12,561 nt of DNA from Bacteroidaceae bacterium (lineage in GTDB: Bacteria > Bacteroidota > Bacteroidia > Bacteroidales > Bacteroidaceae), in contig CAAGHW010000104.1 of assembly GCA_900769765.1 (NCBI GenBank), positions 1-12,561 on the forward strand. Direction: 5' to 3'. The position numbers were made by a program, and so were the translations under genes. A model generated the notes under the pieces. It saw only the letters and a program-made list of their open reading frames with translations. It had not been told where the DNA came from and did not search any database. Every line of letters starts with the position of its first letter. Position 1 is the first letter of the stretch. Positions 1 through 6,250 of this stretch are shown here, in pieces.

Positions 1-24
1 TACATCCCGCTCTGTTTTCGTGTG

Positions 25-54
25 CAAAGGTACATAAAAAAAGGCAAATACAAA
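25..54 (-). promoter_or_regulatory. Leftward Bacteroidota-type promoter
   Basis: Read on the minus strand, 32-25 is TACCTTTG, a perfect match to the Bacteroidota -7 element TAnnTTTG. A TTTG lies at 54-51, 18 bases upstream, close to the usual 19-21 base spacing of the -33 element. Transcription would start near position 18-20 and run off the left edge. A minus-strand ATG sits at 5-3, so the gene may begin right at the window boundary, but only that codon and two bases are visible. Confidence 0.5.
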
Positions 55-110
55 CTATTTTCCCAAAAATAATTTCTCACGTTATCAAAAAACGGTTTTT
101 TGGAATATAT

Positions 111-139
111 TGTCACCAACTAATTGATGTCGGGTGACA
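111..139. promoter_or_regulatory. Inverted repeat, possible operator
   Basis: TGTCACC at 111-117 and GGTGACA at 133-139 are perfect 7-bp inverted arms separated by 15 bases. The right arm lies where the -33 element of the TAnnTTTG box at 158-165 would be expected, and no TTTG is present there. A dimeric regulator binding here is a plausible inference. A chance inverted repeat cannot be excluded from one sequence. Confidence 0.3.
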
Positions 140-157
140 CCAATAGCAAAATATTAT

Positions 158-165
158 TACCTTTG
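158..165 (+). promoter_or_regulatory. Candidate -7 box (distal promoter)
   Basis: TACCTTTG matches the Bacteroidota -7 consensus TAnnTTTG and points toward the methyltransferase gene. No clear TTTG lies 19-21 bases upstream. It overlaps a perfect 12-bp palindrome, TTGCTATAGCAA, at 163-174. A transcript from here would carry both downstream repeat copies in a leader of roughly 155 bases. Confidence 0.35.
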
Positions 166-176
166 CTATAGCAATA

Positions 177-242
177 GCGAAGATAGGCTGCACTCGTTGG
201 AAATAAAACAAGTTTTATTCACTCGTTTGCACTACTTTGCAA
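177..242 (+). repeat. Tandem ~66-bp element, copy 1
   Basis: This is the first of two near-identical direct copies with a 74-base period. Within it, CACTCGTT at 191-198 and 220-227 flanks the palindrome AATAAAAC-AA-GTTTTATT (202-219). The copy ends in CACTACTTTGCAA. It differs from copy 2 by one G/A substitution near position 190 and by lacking one base in the final box, giving TACTTTG where copy 2 has TATCTTTG. No open reading frame explains it. It resembles a promoter-bearing intergenic element more than a coding or CRISPR repeat. Confidence 0.9.
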
Positions 243-250
243 TAGAAAGA

Positions 251-317
251 GCGAAGATAGGCTACACTCGTTGGAAATAAAACAAGTTTTATTCACTCGT
301 TTGCACTATCTTTGCAA
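251..317 (+). repeat. Tandem ~66-bp element, copy 2
   Basis: This second direct copy lies immediately before the methyltransferase start. The CACTCGTT repeats are at 265-272 and 294-301, with the palindrome AATAAAAC-AA-GTTTTATT at 276-293. Its end supplies a perfect TAnnTTTG box at 307-314. The 15 bases before each copy both begin with TTTGC (162 and 236), and TTTGC also closes copy 2 (311-315). The array can therefore be read as two 74-75 base units bounded by three TTTGC boxes. Confidence 0.9.
307..314 (+). promoter_or_regulatory. Candidate -7 box (proximal promoter)
   Basis: TATCTTTG at the end of repeat copy 2 fits TAnnTTTG exactly. The predicted start of transcription is near 320, giving a very short leader (~8 bases) to the ATG at 328, or about 26 bases to the ATG at 346. 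The -33 position has no good TTTG; the nearest T-run is GTTTT at 286-290, within the palindrome. This placement argues against translation starting at the TTG at 271, which lies upstream of the predicted transcript start. Confidence 0.45.
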
Positions 318-327
318 CAGATTTCAC

Positions 328-1080
328 ATGAACAAAATGAGCAACATGAACAGCAAAGAAAACAGCAGAACCGATGTCAAGAAAGACCCTATGGGGCAAG
401 CTATACACGACTATCACCATACAGGCAAAGCCGGAAAACTGCGCGTGATGTCGTCGATGTTCTACGAGGACGAGATTCCTGTCGATACACTGTTCCGCAC
501 TTTTGAGAAGATGCCTGTACAGGAGCAGAAAGCCATTGAATTGTGCCGAGGCAGGGTGCTTGATGTAGGTGCAGGCTCGGGCTGTCACAGTGTTGTACTC
601 AAGGAACGCGGATTGGATGTCGTTGCGATAGACATCTCGCAGCTATCGGTAGATGTAATGAAAGAGCGTGGCATAAACGCCATGAACATAAATTTCTTTG
701 ACGAAACGTTTGTAGAGAAATTCGACACTCTGCTTTTTGCAATGAACGGAATTGGCATTGTGGGCAAGGTGGAGAACCTCGACGCTTTTTTCCGCAGCGC
801 ACGACGCTTGCTGGCTCCGGGCGGACAGCTGTTGCTCGACTCTTCAGATATCAGCTATGTGTTTACCGACGATGACGGCTGTATGGATATAGACCTCGCT
901 GCAGGATATTATGGAGAGATTGACTACACTATGCGTTACAAGAACATCAAAGGGGAGCCGTTCGACTGGCTATATATTGACTTTGAGACTCTTTCGATGT
1001 ATGCAGAAGAACATGGTTTCAAATGCGAGAAATGTGTCGACGGCGAACATTACGACTATCTTGCCAAACTGACACTATAA
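328..1080 (+). CDS. Class I SAM-dependent methyltransferase
   Basis: This is a soluble protein of about 250 residues with a Rossmann-type methyltransferase fold. Motif I is VLDVGAGSG at residues 77-85, followed by the acidic strand-2 end VVAIDIS (Asp102). FDTLLFAMNGIG forms the strand-4 region, and LLAPGGQLLLD (161-171) is the typical post-motif III turn. An N-terminal helical segment starting DPMGQAIHDYHHTGKA precedes the fold, as in Bacteroidota members I recall. The substrate cannot be read from the sequence: small molecule, lipid and protein targets are all possible. The frame is open back to a TTG at 271, but that codon lies inside the upstream repeat, so I chose the ATG at 328; 337 and 346 are also possible. 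The gene stands alone, has a probable promoter in the repeat array and ends in a strong terminator. Confidence 0.85.
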   Translation: MNKMSNMNSKENSRTDVKKDPMGQAIHDYHHTGKAGKLRVMSSMFYEDEIPVDTLFRTFEKMPVQEQKAIELCRGRVLDVGAGSGCHSVVLKERGLDVVAIDISQLSVDVMKERGINAMNINFFDETFVEKFDTLLFAMNGIGIVGKVENLDAFFRSARRLLAPGGQLLLDSSDISYVFTDDDGCMDIDLAAGYYGEIDYTMRYKNIKGEPFDWLYIDFETLSMYAEEHGFKCEKCVDGEHYDYLAKLTL

Positions 1081-1082
1081 AC

Positions 1083-1108
1083 AAAGAACCTGAAATTTCA
1101 GGTTCTTT
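1083..1108. terminator. Bidirectional intrinsic terminator
   Basis: AAAGAACCTGAAA (1083-1095) is followed directly by its exact reverse complement (1096-1108), a perfect 26-bp palindrome. T-rich sequence follows on each strand: TTCTTTATTTAT rightward and TTCTTTGTTTAT leftward. It sits between the convergent methyltransferase and the small acidic gene, and its last two bases overlap the TAA stop of the latter. Confidence 0.85.
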
Positions 1109-1364
1109 ATTTATATGATTCTTCATCTTCGGCTGCCAATGGCAATGTTTCGTCCTCATTGGCATTGTAATTGCCAACCACCTTTTTACAAGATGAATCG
1201 GGGGCAAGCAACTCATTACGTAACATGATGAATTCATCGGCATCATCTGGCGACATCGTTTCACGTATCTCCTCGTCGGAATACATCATTGCCGCCAGGC
1301 ACTCGCTGAAAAGTTCTGTGCCTCTTGCTTTATTCTTGTCGTTCAGTTTATCTGCCATAATCAT
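1107..1364 (-). CDS. Small acidic protein of unknown function
   Basis: This 85-residue protein is soluble, rich in Asp and Glu, and has no signal peptide or membrane segment. I do not recognise the family. The middle (SDEEIRETMSPDDADEFIML) looks helical and the C-terminus (EDEESYK) is strongly acidic. The first ATG at 1364 overlaps the TGA of the thioesterase gene as ATGA, which suggests translational coupling and favours a real gene. A second ATG two codons later (1358, MADKLNDKNKAR) could be the true start, giving 83 residues. It is the last gene of a two-gene unit closed by the palindromic terminator. A regulatory or partner role for the thioesterase is possible but only inferred from position. 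Confidence 0.65.
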   Translation of the reverse strand: MIMADKLNDKNKARGTELFSECLAAMMYSDEEIRETMSPDDADEFIMLRNELLAPDSSCKKVVGNYNANEDETLPLAAEDEESYK

Positions 1365-2107
1365 TCTATCGGTAAAAACTTCAATTCGCCACGCAGGGCA
1401 ACAACGCCATTCTCTTTGGTAACCTGTATCAGGAAGTGATTTTCTTCGAGTTCCTTTATTCCGTAGGACAACTCTTCTGTTGCATCGCCTTCTTTCATGT
1501 ATGACACAACAAAATCGGTAAGCTGATGGCTGTCCATGTAATCGCGAGAGAAATGGTCCAATATGTGGTCGAGATAGCGTATGCTGTTCATGTGTCCGTT
1601 TATATCGACATCGCTATACTTTGGAGTATGCCTGAAAGAGACCTCTTGTATAGACATACGGTTTATTGACGGCATCCGCTTTATCGCCAGCGGCTCATCG
1701 GGGAGCATACACTCATTAAGGCGGAGACCTATATCACCGTTCAAATCGACTGAGGTACGTGTCTTGAGGTCGAGGAGGGCAAAGGTTGCGAGTATCGAGG
1801 CTATCTCGTTGCCCGACTCATCGACGACGCGTATGCAACGGTCGGTAAATCCGTAATACAGGTTACGCACCCACGTCTCGACATAGAAACGCTCACGCAA
1901 AAAGGGAACACGTTCTATATGCAATGCCATACGTGCCAACACCCATCCCAACGAGTCGGTAGCTCCGAAGCCTCGCGCCTCGGCATGACGCAGCGCACAG
2001 CTGATCATATAACAGCATAGGGTCGTAGGACGCACTCTGCCACTCCTGTCCACAAGGAATGTATCTGCAAGAAATGGGAATCTGTCTATTTTTCCGTTCC
2101 TATCCAT
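1361..2107 (-). CDS. Acyl-ACP thioesterase (double hotdog fold)
   Basis: This cytoplasmic enzyme is predicted to hydrolyse acyl-acyl carrier protein, releasing free fatty acid and ending chain elongation. Its 248 residues fit the bacterial members of the plant FatA/FatB-like family, which have two tandem hotdog domains. The N-terminal hotdog covers about residues 10-125, including the central helix SLGWVLARMALHIER. The C-terminal hotdog starts near 155 and contains YSDVDINGHMNSIRYLDH, with Asp168, Asn170, His172 and Asn174 at the conserved (D)xNxHxN active-site motif. Acyl chain length preference cannot be read. The ATG at 2107 is preceded by a short leader with a TAnnTTTG box. The gene overlaps the small acidic gene by four bases. 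A free fatty acid product could feed membrane or lipoprotein lipids, but that is not shown here. Confidence 0.9.
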   Translation of the reverse strand: MDRNGKIDRFPFLADTFLVDRSGRVRPTTLCCYMISCALRHAEARGFGATDSLGWVLARMALHIERVPFLRERFYVETWVRNLYYGFTDRCIRVVDESGNEIASILATFALLDLKTRTSVDLNGDIGLRLNECMLPDEPLAIKRMPSINRMSIQEVSFRHTPKYSDVDINGHMNSIRYLDHILDHFSRDYMDSHQLTDFVVSYMKEGDATEELSYGIKELEENHFLIQVTKENGVVALRGELKFLPIE

Positions 2108-2129
2108 ACTATATTTATGTAAACATATA

Positions 2130-2160
2130 TAGCCATTGATTGTTCTGCTTTTTATGGCTA
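2130..2160 (-). other. Inverted repeat in thioesterase leader
   Basis: TAGCCAT (2130-2136) and ATGGCTA (2154-2160) are perfect 7-bp arms around a 17-base loop. They lie between the predicted -7 box at 2163-2170 and the thioesterase start at 2107. The predicted transcript start (~2156) falls in the right arm, so this could be a leader hairpin or a DNA site. Evidence is limited to complementarity. Confidence 0.3.
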
Positions 2161-2162
2161 CG

Positions 2163-2170
2163 CAAATTTA
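2163..2170 (-). promoter_or_regulatory. -7 box for thioesterase unit
   Basis: On the minus strand this reads TAAATTTG, a perfect TAnnTTTG match. It would start transcription near 2156 and give a leader of about 48 bases to the ATG at 2107. A -33 TTTG is not evident at 2190-2194. A palindrome lies just beyond it, which could mean an activator-dependent or repressed promoter. Confidence 0.45.
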
Positions 2171-2195
2171 ATAAATATTTTCGGATTAAGGTTGT

Positions 2196-2211
2196 TGTAA
2201 TGACCATTACA
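2196..2211. promoter_or_regulatory. 16-bp palindrome, possible operator
   Basis: TGTAATG (2196-2202), AC, CATTACA (2205-2211) form perfect 7-bp arms around a 2-base centre. The site is 25-48 bases upstream of the thioesterase -7 box and just past the stop of the ABC-F gene. No T-tract follows on either strand, so it does not look like an intrinsic terminator. A transcription factor site is the simpler reading. Confidence 0.35.
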
Positions 2212-2227
2212 TTCGAGGGGATGCGAG

Positions 2228-4078
2228 TTATGCGAACTCGCTCAATTCAACCCAACGGTTGGTCTTTTCGTCGATAAGTTCCATCACCACCTGTATGCGC
2301 TGCGACTTGGCAAGCAATGTCCCGGTATCGAGCGTTCCGCTGCTCATCTCCTGCTCAAGGATGCTCTTCTCCTCTTCAAGGGCCATAATCTCTGGCTCAA
2401 GGCTCTCATACTCCTTGCGCTCCTTGAAGGTGAGTTTACGCTTTGTCTCGGTGCGATAGACCGTTTTCTGTTGCGGGCTCTTCTCGGCCGGCTTTGCGTT
2501 CTCTTTCTCCTCTTCACGCCACAGACGATAGTCGGTATAGTTTCCGGGAAAGTCTTTTATATCTCCATTGCCATTGAATACAAATATATGGTCGACGACC
2601 TTATCCATAAAATAGCGGTCGTGGCTGACAACAATAACGCAACCCTTGAAGTCGCGGAGATACTCTTCGAGTACCTGCAACGTCTCGATGTCGAGGTCGT
2701 TGGTAGGCTCATCAAGGACAAGGAAGTTGGGATTTGCCATAAGCACGGTGCAAAGATACAGACGACGTTTCTCGCCACCGCTGAGCTTATAGACATAGCT
2801 GTACTGTTTTTCGGGAGTAAAGAGAAAATGCTGCAGGAACTGTGATGCCGTAAGCATCTTGCCTGCCACAGGGATAACCTCTGCTATAGCCTTGACAACA
2901 TCTATGACCTTCATCTCTTCGTTAAACGAAAGACCCTCCTGGCTGTAGTAACCCCACTTGACGGTTTCGCCCACCTCGATAGCACCGCTGTCGGGAGCCG
3001 TTTTACCGAGAAGCATCTTGATGAATGTGGTTTTTCCTGTTCCGTTGTTGCCGACAATGCCGAGTTTCTCGTAACGCGAGAAGGTATAATAGAAATCTTT
3101 TGTGATGACTTTCTCTCCGAACGATTTTGAGAGGGCATTCATCACAAATATCTTGTTGCCGATATACTGCGACTTTATTTCGAGCGACACCTTACTGTCG
3201 TCGCGCATGGCGGCTGCCTTCTCTTCGAGCTTATAGAAGGCCTCGATGCGATATTTTGCCTTGTGGGCACGCGCCTGAGGCTGACGGCGCATCCAGTCGA
3301 GTTCGGTGCGCAGAAGGTTTCTTGCTCTTGCTGTCTCTGCAGCAAGATTCTGCAGACGCTCCTCGCGTTTTTGCAGGAAATAGCTGTAATTGCCCTTATA
3401 ACGATACACCTGGGTATCATCAATCTCGATAATCTCGTTACATACGTTGTCGAGGAAATAACGGTCGTGCGTAACCATGAGCAACGAGCCGGTCATGCGT
3501 GAAAGATAATCCTCGAGCCACTCTACCATCTCTATGTCAAGGTGGTTGGTAGGTTCGTCGAGAATCATAAGGTCGGGCTGTTCTATAAGAACCGCAGCCA
3601 GAGCAACACGTTTCTTTTGACCACCCGACAGCTCCTTCACGAGTTGTGAGAAGTCGTTTATCTTCAGCTTCGACAGCACCTGCTTGACACGGTTCTCGTA
3701 ATCCCACGCATCAAGGCGGTCCATCTCTTCCATAAGATGCTGCAATTCACGGGAACCTGTCTCAAGGGCTTTTTCATAACGGGATATTATATCGGCCTTA
3801 CCGCTACGTTGCAGACAGGCCTCGAGAACGGTAATATCTGCCGCAAATTCCGGTTCCTGTTCAAGATACCCCACACGAACACCGTTGCGAAGGGTTATCT
3901 TACCGTTGTCGTACGGTTCTTCTCCGGCTATAATCTTCAGCAAGGTACTCTTGCCCTTTCCGTTAGATGCAACAAGGCCAATGCGCTGACGCTCTTCTAC
4001 GACAAAGGATATATCGCTGAAAAGCTCCAATTCACCGAAAGACTTTGATATATTCTCTATTTGCAGGTCGATGGCCAT
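2228..4078 (-). CDS. ABC-F family ATPase, Uup-like
   Basis: This 616-residue cytoplasmic protein has two ATP-binding cassettes and no membrane segments, so it is an ABC-F protein, not a transporter. ABC-F members act on ribosomes or translation. NBD1 has Walker A ASNGKGKST (37-45), signature LSGGQ (150-154), Walker B LMILDEP with Glu175, and the switch His204. NBD2 has GNNGTGKTT (343-351), LSGGE (432-436), LVLDEP with Glu457, and His486. An interdomain linker of about 70 residues (230-300, RRQPQARAHKAK) and a charged C-terminal helical tail (545-612) match the Uup-like subgroup. The first Walker A Gly is Ala37, a variant I recall from Bacteroidota relatives. It starts two bases after the murI stop, so it is the last gene of the envelope operon. 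Whether it acts in translation, as in the family, or in transposon excision like E. coli Uup, is not visible. Confidence 0.9.
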   Translation of the reverse strand: MAIDLQIENISKSFGELELFSDISFVVEERQRIGLVASNGKGKSTLLKIIAGEEPYDNGKITLRNGVRVGYLEQEPEFAADITVLEACLQRSGKADIISRYEKALETGSRELQHLMEEMDRLDAWDYENRVKQVLSKLKINDFSQLVKELSGGQKKRVALAAVLIEQPDLMILDEPTNHLDIEMVEWLEDYLSRMTGSLLMVTHDRYFLDNVCNEIIEIDDTQVYRYKGNYSYFLQKREERLQNLAAETARARNLLRTELDWMRRQPQARAHKAKYRIEAFYKLEEKAAAMRDDSKVSLEIKSQYIGNKIFVMNALSKSFGEKVITKDFYYTFSRYEKLGIVGNNGTGKTTFIKMLLGKTAPDSGAIEVGETVKWGYYSQEGLSFNEEMKVIDVVKAIAEVIPVAGKMLTASQFLQHFLFTPEKQYSYVYKLSGGEKRRLYLCTVLMANPNFLVLDEPTNDLDIETLQVLEEYLRDFKGCVIVVSHDRYFMDKVVDHIFVFNGNGDIKDFPGNYTDYRLWREEEKENAKPAEKSPQQKTVYRTETKRKLTFKERKEYESLEPEIMALEEEKSILEQEMSSGTLDTGTLLAKSQRIQVVMELIDEKTNRWVELSEFA

Positions 4079-4080
4079 CG

Positions 4081-4929
4081 TTACACAAGTATTGCTGTTT
4101 CTACCTCAATATGTCTGTTCAGGAACAACGATGCCTGATTACCGAACTTGCCGTCGGACTCGGTTGTAAAGAATTTCGATGTACCGCCTTTGGTACACAA
4201 GGAGTCCATCTCGGGATGACGGTTCAGATACTCCTTGAGCGATAACGCCACTGCACTGCCCTGGGTAAGAACGGTTATCTCCTGAGGCACATATTTCCTT
4301 ATCTTGTCCAGAAGTATGGGATAATGGGTGCAACCAAGGATTATGGTATCTATCCTGCTGTCGCGCGCAAGAAGGTTGTCGATATGACGTTTCACAAAGA
4401 AATCGGCACCGTCACTTGCGAACTCGTTCATCTCTACCAACGGAACCCATATAGGGCAGGCTTCGCCTGTCACCTCAATGTCAGGGAAGAGCTTGCGTAT
4501 CTCAAGCGGATAAGAGAGCGATTTGATTGTACCTTCGGTAGCCAACACACCCACATGGCGGCTCTTTGTCACTGCGCCGATGCTCTCTACCGTAGGACGG
4601 ATTATTCCGAGCACACGTCGATTGGGGTCGAGCTGGGGGATGTCGAGCTGCTGTATCGAACGCAGAGCTTTAGCCGATGCCGTATTACAGGCAAGAATGA
4701 CAAGCTGGCAACCTTGCTCAAAGAGATAACGCACGGCCTGACGGGTAAACTCGTATACAATATTGAAAGAACGTGTGCCGTAAGGTGTACGGGCGTTGTC
4801 ACCAAGATAGATATAATCGTATTGGGGCAACAACTTCTTTATCTCGTTGTATATCGTCAAACCGCCATAACCCGAATCAAAGATTCCTATCGGGCCGGCA
4901 TCTTTTGAAAACTGAGCAAGATTCAGCAT
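4081..4929 (-). CDS. murI: Glutamate racemase
   Basis: It interconverts L- and D-glutamate in the cytoplasm, supplying D-Glu to MurD for the peptidoglycan peptide. The 282-residue length is normal. Conserved elements are GIFDSGYGGLT with Asp18 and Ser19, YLGDNARTPYG (41-51), the first catalytic cysteine in ACNTASA (Cys81), and the second in GCTHYPIL (Cys200, with Thr201 and His202). Both catalytic cysteines are present, so the enzyme should be active. The start at 4929 gives a short N-terminal lead before the first strand and follows the preceding stop by only three bases. It lies between an OmpH-like gene and the ABC-F gene, all within the envelope operon. Confidence 0.96.
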   Translation of the reverse strand: MLNLAQFSKDAGPIGIFDSGYGGLTIYNEIKKLLPQYDYIYLGDNARTPYGTRSFNIVYEFTRQAVRYLFEQGCQLVILACNTASAKALRSIQQLDIPQLDPNRRVLGIIRPTVESIGAVTKSRHVGVLATEGTIKSLSYPLEIRKLFPDIEVTGEACPIWVPLVEMNEFASDGADFFVKRHIDNLLARDSRIDTIILGCTHYPILLDKIRKYVPQEITVLTQGSAVALSLKEYLNRHPEMDSLCTKGGTSKFFTTESDGKFGNQASLFLNRHIEVETAILV

Positions 4930-4932
4930 CTG

Positions 4933-5646
4933 TTATCTGTTATTTATTGAATCGACAACTTCTTCGCCACTCTTCAAATTGGTAATTTCCATCTGTTCAG
5001 TCAAAGGTATTTCCGTTTTCTCGACATTGCCGGCAGATGTCCCCAACAATCTTTCGAGCTCGGTAATGGGCAGTTCTGTTGCCGGAACCTGCAATATGCT
5101 GTCGGTTTCAACTTCAAGGCATTCGACGACATTACGCAACGGCAATTCAGGGAAAAGAATGACAGAAAGGATATCCTTTGTTATATCCTCGCCAAACAGA
5201 GGATTGATATATCTGTAACCGCCATTATCGGTATCTATGGCGTATGACAACGACAATTCTGTACACACACGCACAAGAGCTGTATCGACAATAAGACGGC
5301 ATGGTGCCGTAAGGGAGTCCTTGGCATGGCGCAACCATGCCTTGAGCTCATTACGGAAAGCTATGCTGTTATCTATCATCTGCTGAAGTTCTTTCTGTCG
5401 TTTACGAAGAATTGGCTCCGGGAAATCGCGATGACCGTCGAGAAAAGATACATAGTAACGGGTAAGTTCCTGTTCGTTATGGTCTATTTCCTTGAGACAA
5501 CGCTGTTTTAGTTCGCCATAGCTCTCCATTGCCATCTTGTACTCCGGCAACGAATCGAGAACTGACTTGTAGCTGAAAAAGCCGAACTTGTCCTGAGACA
5601 TCAGAACAAGCGGGGAGAAAAGAAACAACAAAAATAATTTACGCAT
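4933..5646 (-). CDS. Divergent OmpH/Skp-like periplasmic protein
   Basis: The 237-residue precursor has a signal peptide (MRKLFLLFLFSPLVLMS, cleavage probably after Ser17). The mature start QDKFGFFSYKSVLDSLPEY matches the OmpH/Skp opening pattern of the two proteins encoded upstream. A helical, charged section spans about 38-115, followed by the closing strand region (LIVDTALVRVCTELSLSYAI). Skp proteins hold unfolded outer membrane proteins in the periplasm. Unlike its neighbours it continues for some 70 residues past the Skp-like core, with a Thr/Glu-rich tail. Mature cysteines occur at 50, 116, 128 and 176. It is separated from the previous gene by 61 bases with a strong hairpin and from murI by three. 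It may be a specialised paralogue; the function is inferred from family and context. Confidence 0.75.
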   Translation of the reverse strand: MRKLFLLFLFSPLVLMSQDKFGFFSYKSVLDSLPEYKMAMESYGELKQRCLKEIDHNEQELTRYYVSFLDGHRDFPEPILRKRQKELQQMIDNSIAFRNELKAWLRHAKDSLTAPCRLIVDTALVRVCTELSLSYAIDTDNGGYRYINPLFGEDITKDILSVILFPELPLRNVVECLEVETDSILQVPATELPITELERLLGTSAGNVEKTEIPLTEQMEITNLKSGEEVVDSINNR

Positions 5647-5668
5647 AGCTTTTATTTATATAAAGAGA

Positions 5669-5688
5669 GGGGGATATGGCTATCCCCC
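5669..5688 (-). terminator. G/C-rich hairpin inside the operon
   Basis: GGGGGATA (5669-5676), loop TGGC, TATCCCCC (5681-5688) give a perfect 8-bp stem. On the transcribed minus strand it lies 19 bases after the middle OmpH gene's stop and is followed by TCTCTTTATATAAATAAAAG, which is U-rich only in part. It could be a leaky terminator or a 3' end stabiliser that lowers expression of the last three genes relative to bamA. Confidence 0.5.
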
Positions 5689-5707
5689 ACCCGATTTGTC
5701 TTTTTAA

Positions 5708-6250
5708 TCAGTTTGCCTGAAAGAGATTGGCTGCGGGAACTGCATTTGCAGGAATACCGAGCTTTGCTCTAACCTTCATTGTAACATCCTCACAAAGGCT
5801 CTTGCTGATGTAAGGAATACCGCCTGAAAGGTCAAAGATACAGATGTAACCGCCTTCTGCGCCTACTGTGTCAAGCGCGCCACGCAATGCCTGCTGAATT
5901 GCATACATCTTCTCCTGCTCGGCCTGCTGAAGGTTTGTTGTAACCTCCTGGCTGTACTGGCGAAGACGCTCTTCGAGCTGCATCAGCTCCTCGTAACGAC
6001 GTTTAAGGATATTCTCGGGAACAGAGTCCTTCTGCAACTTCTCGAACTCGGTGCCCTTCTTCTCGAGTTCTGTACGCATACCGTTGAACTCGTCTGTATA
6101 CATCTTCTCAAGGTCTTTGAGTTCTTTCTGTGCCTTTTCGAATTCAGGCATCACCTGAATGACTTCAGCTGAATTCACATAACCGAACTTCTGCTGTGCA
6201 AACATACTCACAGGTACGATGAGCATGAGTAGGATAAAAATCTTTTTCAT
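5708..6250 (-). CDS. OmpH/Skp family periplasmic chaperone
   Basis: This 180-residue precursor has a signal peptide (MKKIFILLMLIVPVSMFA, cleaved before QQ). The mature start QKFGYVNSAEVIQVMPEFEKA is typical of the OmpH family. A long coiled-coil hairpin spans about 35-125 and is rich in Glu, Lys and Gln. The final strand region, ICIFDLSGGIPYIS, packs into the trimeric body in Skp. The predicted role is to keep outer membrane proteins unfolded while crossing the periplasm and deliver them to BamA. The frame opens upstream to an ATG at 6274, but the ATG at 6250 places the signal peptide exactly at the N-terminus, so I chose it. A-rich sequence, not a Shine-Dalgarno, precedes it. Gaps of 93 bases upstream and 61 downstream are the widest in the operon. 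Confidence 0.9.
   Translation of the reverse strand: MKKIFILLMLIVPVSMFAQQKFGYVNSAEVIQVMPEFEKAQKELKDLEKMYTDEFNGMRTELEKKGTEFEKLQKDSVPENILKRRYEELMQLEERLRQYSQEVTTNLQQAEQEKMYAIQQALRGALDTVGAEGGYICIFDLSGGIPYISKSLCEDVTMKVRAKLGIPANAVPAANLFQAN

Noticed and set aside
86..102. CAAAAAA-CGG-TTTTTTG hairpin
   Set aside because: An A/T-only stem in an AT-rich intergenic region is weak and easily produced by chance. It is not placed as a terminator for any visible gene.
177..317. Tandem repeats as a CRISPR array or attachment site
   Set aside because: There are only two copies, the repeat is far longer than the 8-base gap between copies, and no cas, integrase or tRNA gene is present.
271..327. Longer methyltransferase starting at TTG 271
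   Set aside because: The extra 19 residues are encoded by repeat copy 2, and the start lies upstream of the predicted transcription start. The N-terminal extension has no counterpart in the family as I know it.
2223..2241. Inverted repeat GCGAGTT/AACTCGC at the ABC-F stop as a terminator
   Set aside because: The short 7-bp stem includes coding bases and has no T-tract after it on the transcribed strand.
4324..4908. Plus-strand open frame antisense to murI
   Set aside because: murI has both catalytic cysteines and full length. The antisense frame shows no family features.
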